DNA of 64,000 nt from Chitinophaga sp. CF418 (GTDB taxonomy: Bacteria > Bacteroidota > Bacteroidia > Chitinophagales > Chitinophagaceae), in the NCBI RefSeq assembly GCF_900142925.1, contig NZ_FRCN01000004.1:186001-250000 (forward strand). Direction: 5' to 3'. The notes under the pieces are model-generated. The model saw only the letters and a program-made list of their open reading frames with translations. It had not been told where the DNA came from and made no database searches. The translations under genes and the position numbers were made by a program. Below, in pieces: positions 24,360-33,479 of this stretch; position 1 is the first letter of the stretch, and every line of letters begins with the position of its first letter.

Positions 24360-26792
24360 ATGCAGCAGCGGCCACATAGTTCCCTTTTTATTTATCTGAA
24401 CTATATAATCATCCTGATGACCACACTGGCGCTGGCTGCTTGTTCCAATACAAAATACCTGCAAAAGAATCAGCTGCTTTATGTGGATAGCGACGTGGAT
24501 GTGAAAGGGGAAGCATCTAAAGCTGAAAAACAGGATATCCGCGCCTCCCTTACTTCCAAACAACTCATGCTGCAACAGTCCAATACCTTGTTTTCGGGTA
24601 CCCGTTTCAAGGTGTGGCTCTACAACCAGAAGTACAACGAAAAGAAATCCAACTGGTTCTGGAACCTGATGCTGGCTCCCCGCAACCTGGAAGAACCGGT
24701 AATCTATGATTCCACCAAAACCAAGGAATCTGTCAAGCGCATGGTCAGCTACCTGAATAACCAGGGCTACTTCTATGCTACTGTGGATTATGAGGAATCT
24801 ATCAAACGGCAGAAAGTCAATGTCACCTACAAGGTCAATACCGGTAAGAACTTTGTGATCAATAAGATCCGCTATGAAATACCGGATACCAATCTGCTGA
24901 AACTGGTCAAAGAAAACGAAAAACTCGCCCTGATCAAGTCAGGCATGGCCTACAAACAGGAGGCCCTGGGCAGCGAGCGTGAGCGACTGATGCGCGTGGT
25001 ACGCAATGCCGGCTATTATAAATTTGACCGCAATGCCATCGAATTTGAGATCGACACCCTCCATAAAACGCTGTTCCGCAACCTTATGAACCCTTTCGAG
25101 GGGATTGTTAACGTGTATAACGAGCGTAAAGGTCAGGACAGACCTAAAATGGATATCACTATTAAGATCTGGAATCCGGAGGATTCTTCACTCCGCTATC
25201 AGCAGTATGCGCTGGACAGCATTATTGCCTATCCCGATTACCCGGTATATGGCAGTACTGCCGACTCCCTGTTCAAGACCACACAACGCCGGGACCTGAC
25301 CATCCGCTACCGTCAGGACATCCTGAAGCCGGCCGTGCTTTACAGGTCTGTACTCCTGAAAAAGGATGAACGTTTTTCCCAGCAACGTACCAACGACGCC
25401 ATCAGCCGTCTCTATGACCTGGGCGCATGGCAGTTTGTAAACCTGCAGTACAGGGAAAGCAAAGACAAACCGAATACACTGAACACTTATATCTTCATGA
25501 CGCCCAAACGCCGTCAGGAGATAGGGGCGAACTTTGAGGTCAGCACGAGCTCTGACTACCTCGTGGGTAGTGGTATCACCCTGAACTACCGGCACCTGAA
25601 CATAGGCCGTTCGGCTACGCAGTTAAATGTGAGCCTGAATACCGGCGTTGAGCTCATCCGTAACCAGGGTAACTGGATGCTGCAATCGCAGGAAATAGGC
25701 GGACAGGTCAGCCTGATCTTCCCCCGTTTCATCACACCCTTCCATATTGCCCAGCGTAACCGGTCTACGGTGCGTACCAGGCTGACTGCAGGGGTCGATT
25801 ATCTGACCCGTTCTGCCAAGTTCTATATCTCCAACGTGAATGCTTCTTTTGGATACGAATGGAATCAGAGCCGCTATAGACACTGGATCGTCAAACCTAT
25901 CTCCCTCAACTATGTGGGGGTGAACCTGAATGCAGGGTTCCGCGACAGTATTGTAAACAAGAACCCGTATCTGAAAAGAAGCTTTGAGCCGGCGTTTATC
26001 GGCGGTGAGAATGTCACTTATATCTACAGTAACAATGATGTACTGCACCGTAACCACTATTCCTATTTCCGCGCGAATGTCGAAGAGTCTGGTGCATGGC
26101 TGAATGGTATCAACAGCCTCTGGGGGAGTATTTCCGGCAAAGGCACCGATCTCGAGAGCCTGACCAATATGCCGATTGCCAATTTCCTCAAGCTAGAGGC
26201 CGATTACAGGCATTACTGGACGCTGACTAGTCATACAACACTTGCCACCCGTATTTATGGCGGTGTGGGTATTCCATACGGCAAATCTGATGTAATGCCA
26301 TATATCCGCCAGTTCACGGCTGGTGGTCCTAATAGTATCCGTGCCTGGCGTCTGCGTACGCTCGGACCGGGCACTTTCAAAGACAGTTCTGTTACTGCCA
26401 GCACCTTCCCTGACCAGACGGGGGATATGAAGCTTGAAGGTAATATTGAGTACCGTTTTGACCTGCTGCGCCTGTTCAATGGCAGTATCAACCTCAAGGG
26501 CGCGACCTTCCTGGATATGGGAAATATCTGGATGCTCAAGAAGGATACTATTCGTCCGGGGGGTGAGTTCAGACTGAAGAACCTTTACCGCGATCTGGCA
26601 GTAGGTACGGGGGCTGGGTTAAGGCTGGATTTTTCATTCTTTTTGATCAGGCTGGATTGGGGGGTACCGGTGAAGGTGCCTTATTATAAGGGGAATAAGA
26701 ATGGATGGTATCTGAGTCAGTGGCAGTTGGGGGATGGGACCTGGCGGAGGAATAATATTATCTGGAATGTGGCGATAGGATATCCGTTCTAG
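24360..26792 (+). CDS. tamL: TamA-like outer membrane lipoprotein (TamL), BamA superfamily
   Basis: This 810-residue outer-membrane barrel protein would help insert or export envelope proteins. A signal sequence ends in the lipobox LAAC with C28, so the mature protein is a lipoprotein, a Bacteroidota feature. POTRA-like domains span about 35-400; the C-terminal barrel (about 430-810) has VGSGITLNYRHLNIGRS, the FTAGGPNSIRAWRLRTLGPG motif (the R-x-F/W-x-L-G-P loop region of Omp85 proteins) and ends in F. The start is ATG at 24360, with TTG at 24351 less likely. A TamB partner is not adjacent. Confidence 0.9.
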   Translation: MQQRPHSSLFIYLNYIIILMTTLALAACSNTKYLQKNQLLYVDSDVDVKGEASKAEKQDIRASLTSKQLMLQQSNTLFSGTRFKVWLYNQKYNEKKSNWFWNLMLAPRNLEEPVIYDSTKTKESVKRMVSYLNNQGYFYATVDYEESIKRQKVNVTYKVNTGKNFVINKIRYEIPDTNLLKLVKENEKLALIKSGMAYKQEALGSERERLMRVVRNAGYYKFDRNAIEFEIDTLHKTLFRNLMNPFEGIVNVYNERKGQDRPKMDITIKIWNPEDSSLRYQQYALDSIIAYPDYPVYGSTADSLFKTTQRRDLTIRYRQDILKPAVLYRSVLLKKDERFSQQRTNDAISRLYDLGAWQFVNLQYRESKDKPNTLNTYIFMTPKRRQEIGANFEVSTSSDYLVGSGITLNYRHLNIGRSATQLNVSLNTGVELIRNQGNWMLQSQEIGGQVSLIFPRFITPFHIAQRNRSTVRTRLTAGVDYLTRSAKFYISNVNASFGYEWNQSRYRHWIVKPISLNYVGVNLNAGFRDSIVNKNPYLKRSFEPAFIGGENVTYIYSNNDVLHRNHYSYFRANVEESGAWLNGINSLWGSISGKGTDLESLTNMPIANFLKLEADYRHYWTLTSHTTLATRIYGGVGIPYGKSDVMPYIRQFTAGGPNSIRAWRLRTLGPGTFKDSSVTASTFPDQTGDMKLEGNIEYRFDLLRLFNGSINLKGATFLDMGNIWMLKKDTIRPGGEFRLKNLYRDLAVGTGAGLRLDFSFFLIRLDWGVPVKVPYYKGNKNGWYLSQWQLGDGTWRRNNIIWNVAIGYPF

Positions 26793-26860
26793 GAATTGGT
26801 TGCGGTTTCAGGCCGGCAATTTCCACCTGAAACCGTGTTTGTGGCCCTGGGTGGCAGGGC

Positions 26861-27553
26861 CTATTTCTTTACGACATTCTTTGCTTCCTCAATAAATTGC
26901 TCAATCTCCCAGGCATTTTCCAGTTTAAACTCCCCTATTCTCGTACGGCAAAGGCTGCTCATATATCCTCCTACGCCCAGGGCAGCGCCGAAATCGTTGG
27001 CCAGAGAGCGGATATAGGTGCCTGTACTGCACACAACACGGAAGTATATTACGGGCATTTCTATTTTGGTGATCTCAAATTCTTTGATGAAAACTGTGCG
27101 GGGTTCCACTTTTACTTCGACTCCCTTGCGCGCCAGTTCATAAATGGGCTTACCATTCTGTTTGATGGCAGAATGTATGGGAGGAAGCTGTTGCTGTTCG
27201 CCAAGGAACTGGCGGGTAGTGTCATGGATCGTCTGTTCGGTGATACCATCCAGCGGTTTGAAGTCTGTGGGTTCAGACTCCAGGTCGTATGTGGGAGTAA
27301 CGGCGCCTATGGTGAAAGTACCAGTGTATTCTTTCTCCTGTGCCTGGTATTCGTTAATCTTTTTAGTCATTTTACCTGTACAGCAGATCAGTAATCCTGT
27401 TGCCAGTGGGTCCAGGGTTCCGGCATGACCAGTTTTCGCCTTTGTTGTGTTCCTGATCTTTCTTACGATGTCGAAAGAGGTCCATTTTAAGGGCTTGTTG
27501 ATAAGAATTACCTGTCCTTCTTCGTAAATGTTTTTTTCTGCTGTCTGATTCAT
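26861..27553 (-). CDS. truB: tRNA pseudouridine(55) synthase TruB
   Basis: This 230-residue enzyme isomerises U55 in the tRNA T-loop. It has GHAGTLDPLATGLL with catalytic D48, the KEYTGTFTIGAVTPTYDLESE segment, PPIHSAIKQNGKPIYELARKG and SCSTGTYIRSL-like VVCSTGTYIRSLANDFG. It lacks the C-terminal PUA domain of longer homologues. It is a single gene between TamL and a methyltransferase. Confidence 0.95.
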   Translation of the reverse strand: MNQTAEKNIYEEGQVILINKPLKWTSFDIVRKIRNTTKAKTGHAGTLDPLATGLLICCTGKMTKKINEYQAQEKEYTGTFTIGAVTPTYDLESEPTDFKPLDGITEQTIHDTTRQFLGEQQQLPPIHSAIKQNGKPIYELARKGVEVKVEPRTVFIKEFEITKIEMPVIYFRVVCSTGTYIRSLANDFGAALGVGGYMSSLCRTRIGEFKLENAWEIEQFIEEAKNVVKK

Positions 27554-27656
27554 CCCGCAAAGATAATAGAAACCCGGAATGCGGCGTTCATCCTAAGAAA
27601 CACCAGACTGGTATAAAATATGCGCTTTTTCACTATTTTCACGCAATTTTCATAAT

Positions 27657-28454
27657 ATGTCTTTAGTACAACACAGCAACGCGAATGTCAGATATCAGCA
27701 ACAGGTGGATAATTCCATTAACTATGTGCTGCCTTTTATAGATGCAGCCATGCCGGTGACGCCGGATCTCCGGATAATGGAAATAGGCTGTGGTGAAGGA
27801 GGCGTATTGATACCTTTTCTCGAAAAAGGCTGTCACTGCGTAGGTGTAGATCTTTCGGATGATAAAATTGCATTGGCACATGATTACCTGAAACAATATG
27901 TTGACGCGGGTAACATGCAACTCATCAATAAGAATATTTATGATGTTGATTTTCTGGGTGAGTTTAAACACTCATTCGACCTCATCATCCTGAAAGATGC
28001 CATCGAACATATTCCTGATCAGGCGAAGATCATTGGCTATCTGAAAAATCTACTGACTCCCCGTGGACAGGTATATTTTGGATTCCCACCCTGGTATATG
28101 CCACATGGCGGCCATCAGCAGACATGTGAAAGTAAAGTACTGAACATGATGCCTTATATCCATTTGCTGCCTAATCCGCTTTATAGAGGCGTTTTACGCG
28201 CATTTGGAGAACCACCGAATATTATTGCGGAGTTGATGGAGATCAAGGAAACAGGGATCTCTATTGAGCGTTTTGAGCGAATTGTGAAAGAGCAGGGATA
28301 CAAGATTACGAAGAAACAATTCTATCTGATTAATCCTATCTACAAATATAAATTTGGATTGAAACCCCGCCTACAGTGGGGCCCTGTGGCTGCGATCCCT
28401 TTTGTGAGGAACTTCTTTACAACCTGTGTTTATTATATGATCAAGGCGCAGTGA
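27657..28454 (+). CDS. Class I SAM-dependent methyltransferase
   Basis: This 265-residue protein has the SAM-binding motif I MEIGCGEGGVLIPFLEKG (about 40-57), the acidic residue at the end of strand 2 (GVDLSDDKI), and motif IV DLIILKDAIEHIPDQ. The C-terminal 70 residues are basic. Its substrate is not evident; similar proteins act on lipids, quinones or small molecules. Its promoter is not obvious; a terminator follows at 28508. Confidence 0.82.
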   Translation: MSLVQHSNANVRYQQQVDNSINYVLPFIDAAMPVTPDLRIMEIGCGEGGVLIPFLEKGCHCVGVDLSDDKIALAHDYLKQYVDAGNMQLINKNIYDVDFLGEFKHSFDLIILKDAIEHIPDQAKIIGYLKNLLTPRGQVYFGFPPWYMPHGGHQQTCESKVLNMMPYIHLLPNPLYRGVLRAFGEPPNIIAELMEIKETGISIERFERIVKEQGYKITKKQFYLINPIYKYKFGLKPRLQWGPVAAIPFVRNFFTTCVYYMIKAQ

Positions 28455-28507
28455 GGATAGTTGACATCACCGATCTTATTAAGATCATTCAAGATTATAA
28501 AAAGCAG

Positions 28508-28540
28508 AAGCTCCCGCCAAGGCAGGAGCTTTTGTTTTTT
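28508..28540 (+). terminator. Terminator after the methyltransferase
   Basis: AAGCTCCCGCC pairs with GGCAGGAGCTT around a short loop, with one mismatch, followed by TTGTTTTTT. The stretch from 28541 to 28672 shows nothing else. Confidence 0.85.
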
Positions 28541-28672
28541 ATTGTTACAATGTCGTTTAATTATTAGTTCGTATGTTTCGTCAGATGATTGGTTTAAGTC
28601 TGGTTATTACTATGGTCTAACGGCCATTCAACCAGGATCATTGTACTTAATCTTCCGGCCAGTTATTCTTCT

Positions 28673-28700
28673 TATTTAAGCTATTATTTTAGCTTAAATA
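28673..28700 (-). terminator. AT-rich hairpin after aroE
   Basis: TATTTAAGCTA (28673-28683) pairs with TAGCTTAAATA (28690-28700), an 11-bp perfect stem directly abutting the aroE stop codon. The minus-strand tail is AGAAGAATAAC, not U-rich, so it may stabilise the mRNA end instead. Confidence 0.45.
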
Positions 28701-29435
28701 TTAATCATTGTTCCAGATCTCCCAGCTCGCTTCAGCCTGTAGTATCAACATCTCATGACCATTCTTAATAGTTGCGCCTCTGTCAGCACCTTGTTGCAGG
28801 AACGCCGTCACGGCGGGATTATAGATAAGATCGTACAACAGGTGCTTATCAGTTAATTGCTCATATGGCAATGCAGGTGCCGCATCGACATTAGGATACA
28901 TGCCCAAAGGCGTCGTATTAACGATCAGTGTATGAGATGCCATTATGGAAGCATCCAGCTGTTCATAAGAAATCGAATCAGCGGAAGCCTGCCTGCTGAC
29001 CAGCCTGTAAGGAATATTCAGGCTTTCCAGCACATACTGTACTGCTTTAGCCGCGCCACCGGTACCAAGTACCAGTGCCTTATTATGATGGGATTGCAGC
29101 AGTGGCTCCAGAGATCTTCTGAAGCCGATAGCATCTGTATTGTAGCCTATCTTACGCCCATCTTTGAACCGGATGCAGTTAACAGCCCCTATCTGTGCAG
29201 CAGCAGGACTCAGTTCATCCAGGTAAGACATCACTGCCTGCTTATATGGAATAGTGACGTTCAGTCCCTGCAGGTCAGGGTGTTCGGCAATCAATGCAGG
29301 TAATTCACCTATTTCGGGTATCGGGAAGCTATCGTACATGCAATCCCTGATACCCTCACGGGCAAATTTCCCGGCAAAAAAACCTTTTGAAAATGAGTGA
29401 CTAAGTGGATACCCGATAAGACCGTACACCTTCAT
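28701..29435 (-). CDS. aroE: Shikimate dehydrogenase
   Basis: This 244-residue enzyme reduces 3-dehydroshikimate to shikimate with NADPH. It has the substrate-binding GYPLSHSFS (8-16), NVTIPYKQAVM with the catalytic Lys, NTDAIGF with the Asp, the Rossmann VLGTGGAAKAVQ and STPLGM-like NTTPLGMYPN. The start is ATG at 29435 (MKVYGLIG); the longer reading overlaps comA. It lies 10 nt after comA and is probably in one operon with it. Confidence 0.95.
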   Translation of the reverse strand: MKVYGLIGYPLSHSFSKGFFAGKFAREGIRDCMYDSFPIPEIGELPALIAEHPDLQGLNVTIPYKQAVMSYLDELSPAAAQIGAVNCIRFKDGRKIGYNTDAIGFRRSLEPLLQSHHNKALVLGTGGAAKAVQYVLESLNIPYRLVSRQASADSISYEQLDASIMASHTLIVNTTPLGMYPNVDAAPALPYEQLTDKHLLYDLIYNPAVTAFLQQGADRGATIKNGHEMLILQAEASWEIWNND

Positions 29436-29445
29436 AAAGAACGGA

Positions 29446-30210
29446 TTATGCTTTATCCAGGAAGAGGTGGAAAGTGTCTCCTCTGAGGCCAATACGCATT
29501 GCTTCCAGGGAAATCACTTCATGTGGCGCAAGGTTACCCAGGTTCACGTTACAACCGATCAGTTCCAGGAAATACAATTGCTGCGCTTTCTGTGGCGCCT
29601 CCCAGATGATCTTCTCTGAAGGGACCTTGGTGAGGATCTCCTGTACCAGGCCTTCCCTTACTTCACCGGAACCACGATAGATACCCACGTTACCGCTTTC
29701 ACGAGCTTCGGCGATAACATAAGTAGCACCGGCGCCCAGCTCGGCGTTCATCAGTTCAATCCATTTATAGGGAGGAATGATATGTTCTGCATCTTTAGAG
29801 CCTACTTCACTCAACACAACAGCGATCTTTGACAGCTTCTCGATATAACCGCATTTTTCAGCATGCGGGATGGTAATGGACCCATCAGATACTTCAATAT
29901 GTTTGATACCATAATCTTTGATCACGCTCACGAACTCATCAAACTGATTACGGATAAGGAATGCTTCAAATAAAGTTCCGCCGAAATACACAGGAATATT
30001 GGCAGACTGGTATAATTCTATTTTCTGGCGCAGGTTAGGCGTTACAAACGAAGTTCCGAAACCCAGCTTCAGGATATCAAAATGTGGAGACGCTACTGAT
30101 AAAAAATTCTTAGCTTCTTCCAAACTTAGCCCTTTATCCATCACCATGGTCAAACCATGGTTACGAGGTTTCTTTGTCCGATCGGGAATTTGTGTCAGAT
30201 TAAAATTCAT
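29446..30210 (-). CDS. comA: Phosphosulfolactate synthase (ComA family)
   Basis: This 254-residue TIM-barrel enzyme adds sulfite to phosphoenolpyruvate to give (R)-2-phospho-3-sulfolactate. It has KPRNHGLTMVMDKGLSLEEAKNF, DILKLGFGTSFV, PVYFGGTLFEAF, HIEVSDGSITIP, VLSEVGSK and VIAEARESGNVGIY, the family pattern. In methanogens this starts coenzyme M synthesis; in bacteria the product can lead to sulfolactate or cysteate. It is 10 nt before aroE. A possible use here is cysteate for sulfonolipids, given an alpha-oxoamine synthase at 36.2 kb; that link is inference. Confidence 0.9.
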   Translation of the reverse strand: MNFNLTQIPDRTKKPRNHGLTMVMDKGLSLEEAKNFLSVASPHFDILKLGFGTSFVTPNLRQKIELYQSANIPVYFGGTLFEAFLIRNQFDEFVSVIKDYGIKHIEVSDGSITIPHAEKCGYIEKLSKIAVVLSEVGSKDAEHIIPPYKWIELMNAELGAGATYVIAEARESGNVGIYRGSGEVREGLVQEILTKVPSEKIIWEAPQKAQQLYFLELIGCNVNLGNLAPHEVISLEAMRIGLRGDTFHLFLDKA

Positions 30211-30404
30211 TTGAACGTTTTTTTTCGTCTTGACGGTCTGTAAACCAAACTACTATACTTCACTGGTTTTCTGGAATAGGGAACTGCCCATCTTTATTAA
30301 ACCGGCGCAAAATTAACATATTCCGGTTTAAAGAGTTTCAAATAAAAGATTTTATCAGAAAGAAATTTTCTTATCTCATAATATACTAAATACCAACAAA
30401 TTAA

Positions 30405-30459
30405 AATAAAAAATGCGTAATATTCAGTGCAAAATTACAGCACATAATATTACGCATTT
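30405..30459 (-). terminator. Terminator after the TPR gene
   Basis: AAATGCGTAATATT (30411-30424) pairs with AATATTACGCATTT (30446-30459), a perfect 14-bp stem. On the minus strand it is followed by TTTTTATTTTAATTT. The rest of 30211-30489 is AT-rich and has no gene. Confidence 0.82.
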
Positions 30460-30489
30460 AAGGAACAAAGGTTCCTGATAAGAACTTTA

Positions 30490-31920
30490 TTACTTCCCTT
30501 TTTTGGTACGTTTATACCTGGTGATAAGTTCTACGATACCGGGATGTTGCAACAATGTCGGATCCAGTTCTATCAGTTTCTTCACATGTTTTGCATTGAC
30601 CTGAAGCGCTGTTTCCAGTTGTAACATACCTTCTTTTGATTTACCGGTTGCAAACATAATAGCAGCCCGGTAATATTGCAGGACAGGCTTATGGCCTACT
30701 TTCTGTGTGGCAGCTTCCAGCTGTGACAGGGCTTCTTCGAAGAAACCTGAAACATAGAGACCACGGATAAATTCCTGCCAGGTAGTGATACTGGAAGGAC
30801 GGATACGCACAGCGGCAAGGAGATGGATCAATCCCTCCTTGTTTTTGTCCAGTTCAAGATAACATTGGCCCAGTGCTATCAGGTATTCGGCGCTGTTCTT
30901 ATTAATCTTAATAGCGCTCATAATAGATTTGATAGCATTTTCCCAGTTGGCTTCAGTCATGTAAGCAATACCGATCTTGTAGTAGAGCTTATCATCGCTT
31001 GGGCTCAGGTGGGATGCTTTACGGTAGTAATAGCGAGCCTGGGTATATTTACGCTGACGTTCGTAGCAGTGGCCGATAGCTTCGTAAATAACATCTTCCG
31101 GTTTAGCAATTTCGAGGTGCTTCTTCAGCACATCAATTGCTTCGCCGTATTTACGCAGCCTGATATAGGCATCGCCCATATTGCGGTAAGCATAATCAAA
31201 TTTCTCATCAATTACGATAGCGTACTGATAAGCATCAATTGCTTTTTCATACAATTTGAGCCCCTGGTAAGCGGTACCCAGGTTAAACCAGGCCAGCTGA
31301 TTGTAAGGATGCTCATTGATAATGTTGGTATGGAGGCGGATGCTTTCTTCATTCCGGCCGGTAAACTCCGTCCAGAAGCAGATCTTATGCAAAGCCTCTT
31401 CGTTATTGGGGTCGTGTTCCAGCGTGAGGCGCAAACAGTCAAAAACCTTTTCAAACTCTTCACAGTCGTCATATACATCGGCCAGTTCCAGGAGCAATTC
31501 TGTCTTATCCTCTCCTTCAAATACGGCAATCTGTTCTTCCAGCACGGCCGCAGCTTTTTCATGCTGGTTCATAGCAAGGTATACATCAGTCTGCAGGATG
31601 TAAAGGTTGATATCTGTACTATCCAGTATGGCTGCTTTTTCCAGCAGATCCATAGCTTCCTGGTATTTCTTTGATTCTATGAGTAGATTGGCCTTTTTGA
31701 GTAAGAGGGTGGAAGAATAAGGGAACTGTTCAATAGCCATTTCAGCAGCCTGCATGGCATTAGGAAGTTCATCATGCTCATCATAGTAGTCTATGATCAG
31801 TTCGAAAGAATCCTCGTCGAGAAAGGAATGAGACTGGCCAGCTTTCAGGTTTTCAAACTGCTGCAACAAGTCTCTTAACTCCTCAAAATCGTCGTTTAAA
31901 AATGGAAAGTCTTGATTCAT
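30490..31920 (-). CDS. Tetratricopeptide repeat protein
   Basis: This 476-residue cytoplasmic protein consists of about 11-12 TPR units from residue 55 onward, for example AWFNLGTAYQGLKLYEKAIDAYQYAIVID and YAYRNMGDAYIRLRKYGEAIDVLKKHLEI, with a short acidic N-terminus (FLNDDFEELRDLL) and a basic C-terminus (ITRYKRTKKGK). There is no signal peptide. TPR proteins are adaptors; the partner is unknown. It is monocistronic. Confidence 0.9.
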   Translation of the reverse strand: MNQDFPFLNDDFEELRDLLQQFENLKAGQSHSFLDEDSFELIIDYYDEHDELPNAMQAAEMAIEQFPYSSTLLLKKANLLIESKKYQEAMDLLEKAAILDSTDINLYILQTDVYLAMNQHEKAAAVLEEQIAVFEGEDKTELLLELADVYDDCEEFEKVFDCLRLTLEHDPNNEEALHKICFWTEFTGRNEESIRLHTNIINEHPYNQLAWFNLGTAYQGLKLYEKAIDAYQYAIVIDEKFDYAYRNMGDAYIRLRKYGEAIDVLKKHLEIAKPEDVIYEAIGHCYERQRKYTQARYYYRKASHLSPSDDKLYYKIGIAYMTEANWENAIKSIMSAIKINKNSAEYLIALGQCYLELDKNKEGLIHLLAAVRIRPSSITTWQEFIRGLYVSGFFEEALSQLEAATQKVGHKPVLQYYRAAIMFATGKSKEGMLQLETALQVNAKHVKKLIELDPTLLQHPGIVELITRYKRTKKGK

Positions 31921-32057
31921 TAATGTAAATATAAGTATTTTTTGAATCGGGCGTTTATCGCCCCAGGCTCCCAGGATTCTATAAATTATTTAACATTACT
32001 TTAAGATTTTTTCGTATCTTCGTTAAGAATTTGTTATATAATATATAGAAAAGTTTG

Positions 32058-32065
32058 TACATTTG
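32058..32065 (+). promoter_or_regulatory. -7 element near the small exported protein gene
   Basis: TACATTTG ends 7 nt before the ATG at 32073. A start point at the usual distance would give a leader of 0-2 nt. It argues against the in-frame ATG at 32055, which precedes the element. No good -33 element is seen. Confidence 0.45.
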
Positions 32066-32072
32066 TGATACA

Positions 32073-32456
32073 ATGAAACAGATAACTAACATATTGCAGA
32101 CCTTTTCATTGTCTTTTTTATTGGCTGGCATCCTGGTAATATCAGGACTGACGGCTAAAGCCAACGATAATTTAACTTCCGATAATAAAGACAAGATAAA
32201 GAAGAATGAAACAGGACTTTCTCTGGCAGGTTTGTCAGGAAAGACCAACCTGAGCCTTGATGCCGGTTTCCGTTTCAATGGTGCTATGAGCTCCAGCTTT
32301 AAGCTGTCAGAAAGTAACTCCTGGAACTTTAAGTCAGTAATGACAATCAAGAAAGGGAACGTAACATATGTATTGCCATATGCTACGCAAATACAACCGC
32401 CTTCCAACATGAATTTTCATCAGCTGCACATAGTGCTGCCCCTGAGGAAGAACTGA
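32073..32456 (+). CDS. Small exported protein, uncharacterised
   Basis: I do not recognise this 127-residue protein. It has a signal peptide with core LSFLLAGILVISGLTAKA and probable cleavage near AKA-ND (about residue 31). The mature part starts Asp/Lys-rich and is then beta-like (SLDAGFRFNGAMSSSFKL, MTIKKGNVTYVLPYATQI), without cysteines. It ends just before the perfect terminator at 32482. Length and pattern suggest a small periplasmic or outer-surface protein. Confidence 0.65.
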   Translation: MKQITNILQTFSLSFLLAGILVISGLTAKANDNLTSDNKDKIKKNETGLSLAGLSGKTNLSLDAGFRFNGAMSSSFKLSESNSWNFKSVMTIKKGNVTYVLPYATQIQPPSNMNFHQLHIVLPLRKN

Positions 32457-32481
32457 TCACATTGACCATTTTGCATTCTGC

Positions 32482-32528
32482 ATAAAAAGGAAAAGGTCCC
32501 GTCTGAGACGGGACCTTTTCCTTTTTAT
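32482..32528 (+). terminator. Perfect 22-bp terminator hairpin with GTC-TGA-GAC apex
   Basis: The left arm 32482-32503 and right arm 32507-32528 are perfectly complementary (22 bp) around a TGA loop; the upper part is GGTCCCGTC/GACGGGACC and the base is AAAAAGG/CCTTTTT. It is symmetric enough to end transcripts of either strand. It shares its apex with hairpins at 43365 and 54643. Confidence 0.9.
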
Positions 32529-32562
32529 TGTTTTCGGGAAGGTTGGGGGATTTCCGCTTCCC

Positions 32563-32641
32563 GATGGTCCCCGGGGTTGCAACAGAGAAAAACAATACAA
32601 AATGGCGATGGAGCCATCAAGCCCCAGCGCCAGGGACCATC
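32563..32641. repeat. Intergenic palindromic element
   Basis: GATGGTCCC (32563-32571) and GGGACCATC (32633-32641) frame an interval containing CCCCGGGGTTGCA, GGTTGC/CAAGCC-like pairing, and a small hairpin ATGGC-GATGGA-GCCAT. It shares CCCCGGGGTTGCA with the element at 18.95 kb. It contains no gene. Confidence 0.5.
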
Positions 32642-32645
32642 CGTT

Positions 32646-32678
32646 AAAAAACAAAGGGCTCTGTCAAAGACAGAACCC
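32646..32678 (-). terminator. Terminator after the DUF4412-like gene
   Basis: GGGCTCTGTC (32656-32665) pairs with GACAGAACCC (32669-32678) around AAA with one mismatch; the minus-strand tail is TTTGTTTTTTAAC. Confidence 0.83.
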
Positions 32679-32707
32679 TCCAGAAATAATTATGAGGCAA
32701 GATCTTA

Positions 32708-33370
32708 TCAACTTCCCATTTTCAGCAACTCTTCACGGCTGATCTCCTTATATCCTGACTTAGGTATGTCAAAGAAAGATCCCGGCACTGCATAGAGGTC
32801 CACCTTAGTAGCTACTACATGCATTCTGGAGCCGTTTTTATTGATGATCTCAAACTGTAAAGGAATTCCCTTCAGATTCACGAAACGGCGGTTATATTGC
32901 CTGTTTTCCGGCAAGAGATCGACGGTATAATATACCTCAAACGTTTGCCCATCAGGCATTTTACCGATCGCTTTTTTACAGTTATACCCGGCAATCTGTT
33001 TTGTTTCAACGCCATCATTGAATTGCACCTGTGTATATTCCTTCAGTTCCTTGGTATATTCATCCTTACCAGCGCGGATCAGGTATTTATCCCCATGATT
33101 ATCAATCAGGGTAACCACTGTTTCTTCACGGCTGTTAATGAGATAGCTGTAGTGTACAGATTTAAAATCTATATCTACCCTGCTCAGGTGTCCCTTCATG
33201 TATTGGGTTAGTGTGCCGCCTTCAAAAGAGGCATCCGCCTGTGGTGGTGTTTCGATCTTGTAAACGATCTTCGCGTCTGATACCAGTCGCTGGGCAAACA
33301 GGCTACCAGTGATCAGGCAACAGCATAAAAGTGTTAAAATAGCTTTTTGCATGACAGTAATGTATTTCAT
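32708..33370 (-). CDS. Exported DUF4412/GLPGLI-like protein
   Basis: This 220-residue protein has a signal peptide ending LITGSLFAQ (about residue 25-27) and a beta-rich body with AKIVYKIETPP, SLINSREETVVTLI-like YLINSREETVVTLIDNHGDKYLI, and IAGYNCKKAIGKMPDGQTFEVYYTVDL. The pattern (VYK, a threonine-rich conductor strand, then I-x-GY-x-C/A-K-K and a P-x-G-x-P end) matches the DUF4412/GLPGLI type of Bacteroidota envelope proteins. The ATG at 33370 is used; 33352 would also fit. Its function is unknown. Confidence 0.75.
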   Translation of the reverse strand: MKYITVMQKAILTLLCCCLITGSLFAQRLVSDAKIVYKIETPPQADASFEGGTLTQYMKGHLSRVDIDFKSVHYSYLINSREETVVTLIDNHGDKYLIRAGKDEYTKELKEYTQVQFNDGVETKQIAGYNCKKAIGKMPDGQTFEVYYTVDLLPENRQYNRRFVNLKGIPLQFEIINKNGSRMHVVATKVDLYAVPGSFFDIPKSGYKEISREELLKMGS

Positions 33371-33479
33371 CCGCAATGTTTTAAAAGTTAAGGCCGGATG
33401 TCACCTTGCATAATATTTCCGCTGTATAGGGATCCACTATGCCTGACTTCATAGGTTATATTGAAAAAATCATACCGGA

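Noticed and set aside
30823..31674. 283-codon plus-strand frame opposite the TPR gene
   Set aside because: It is a shadow of the TPR repeats; no start context, promoter or domain.
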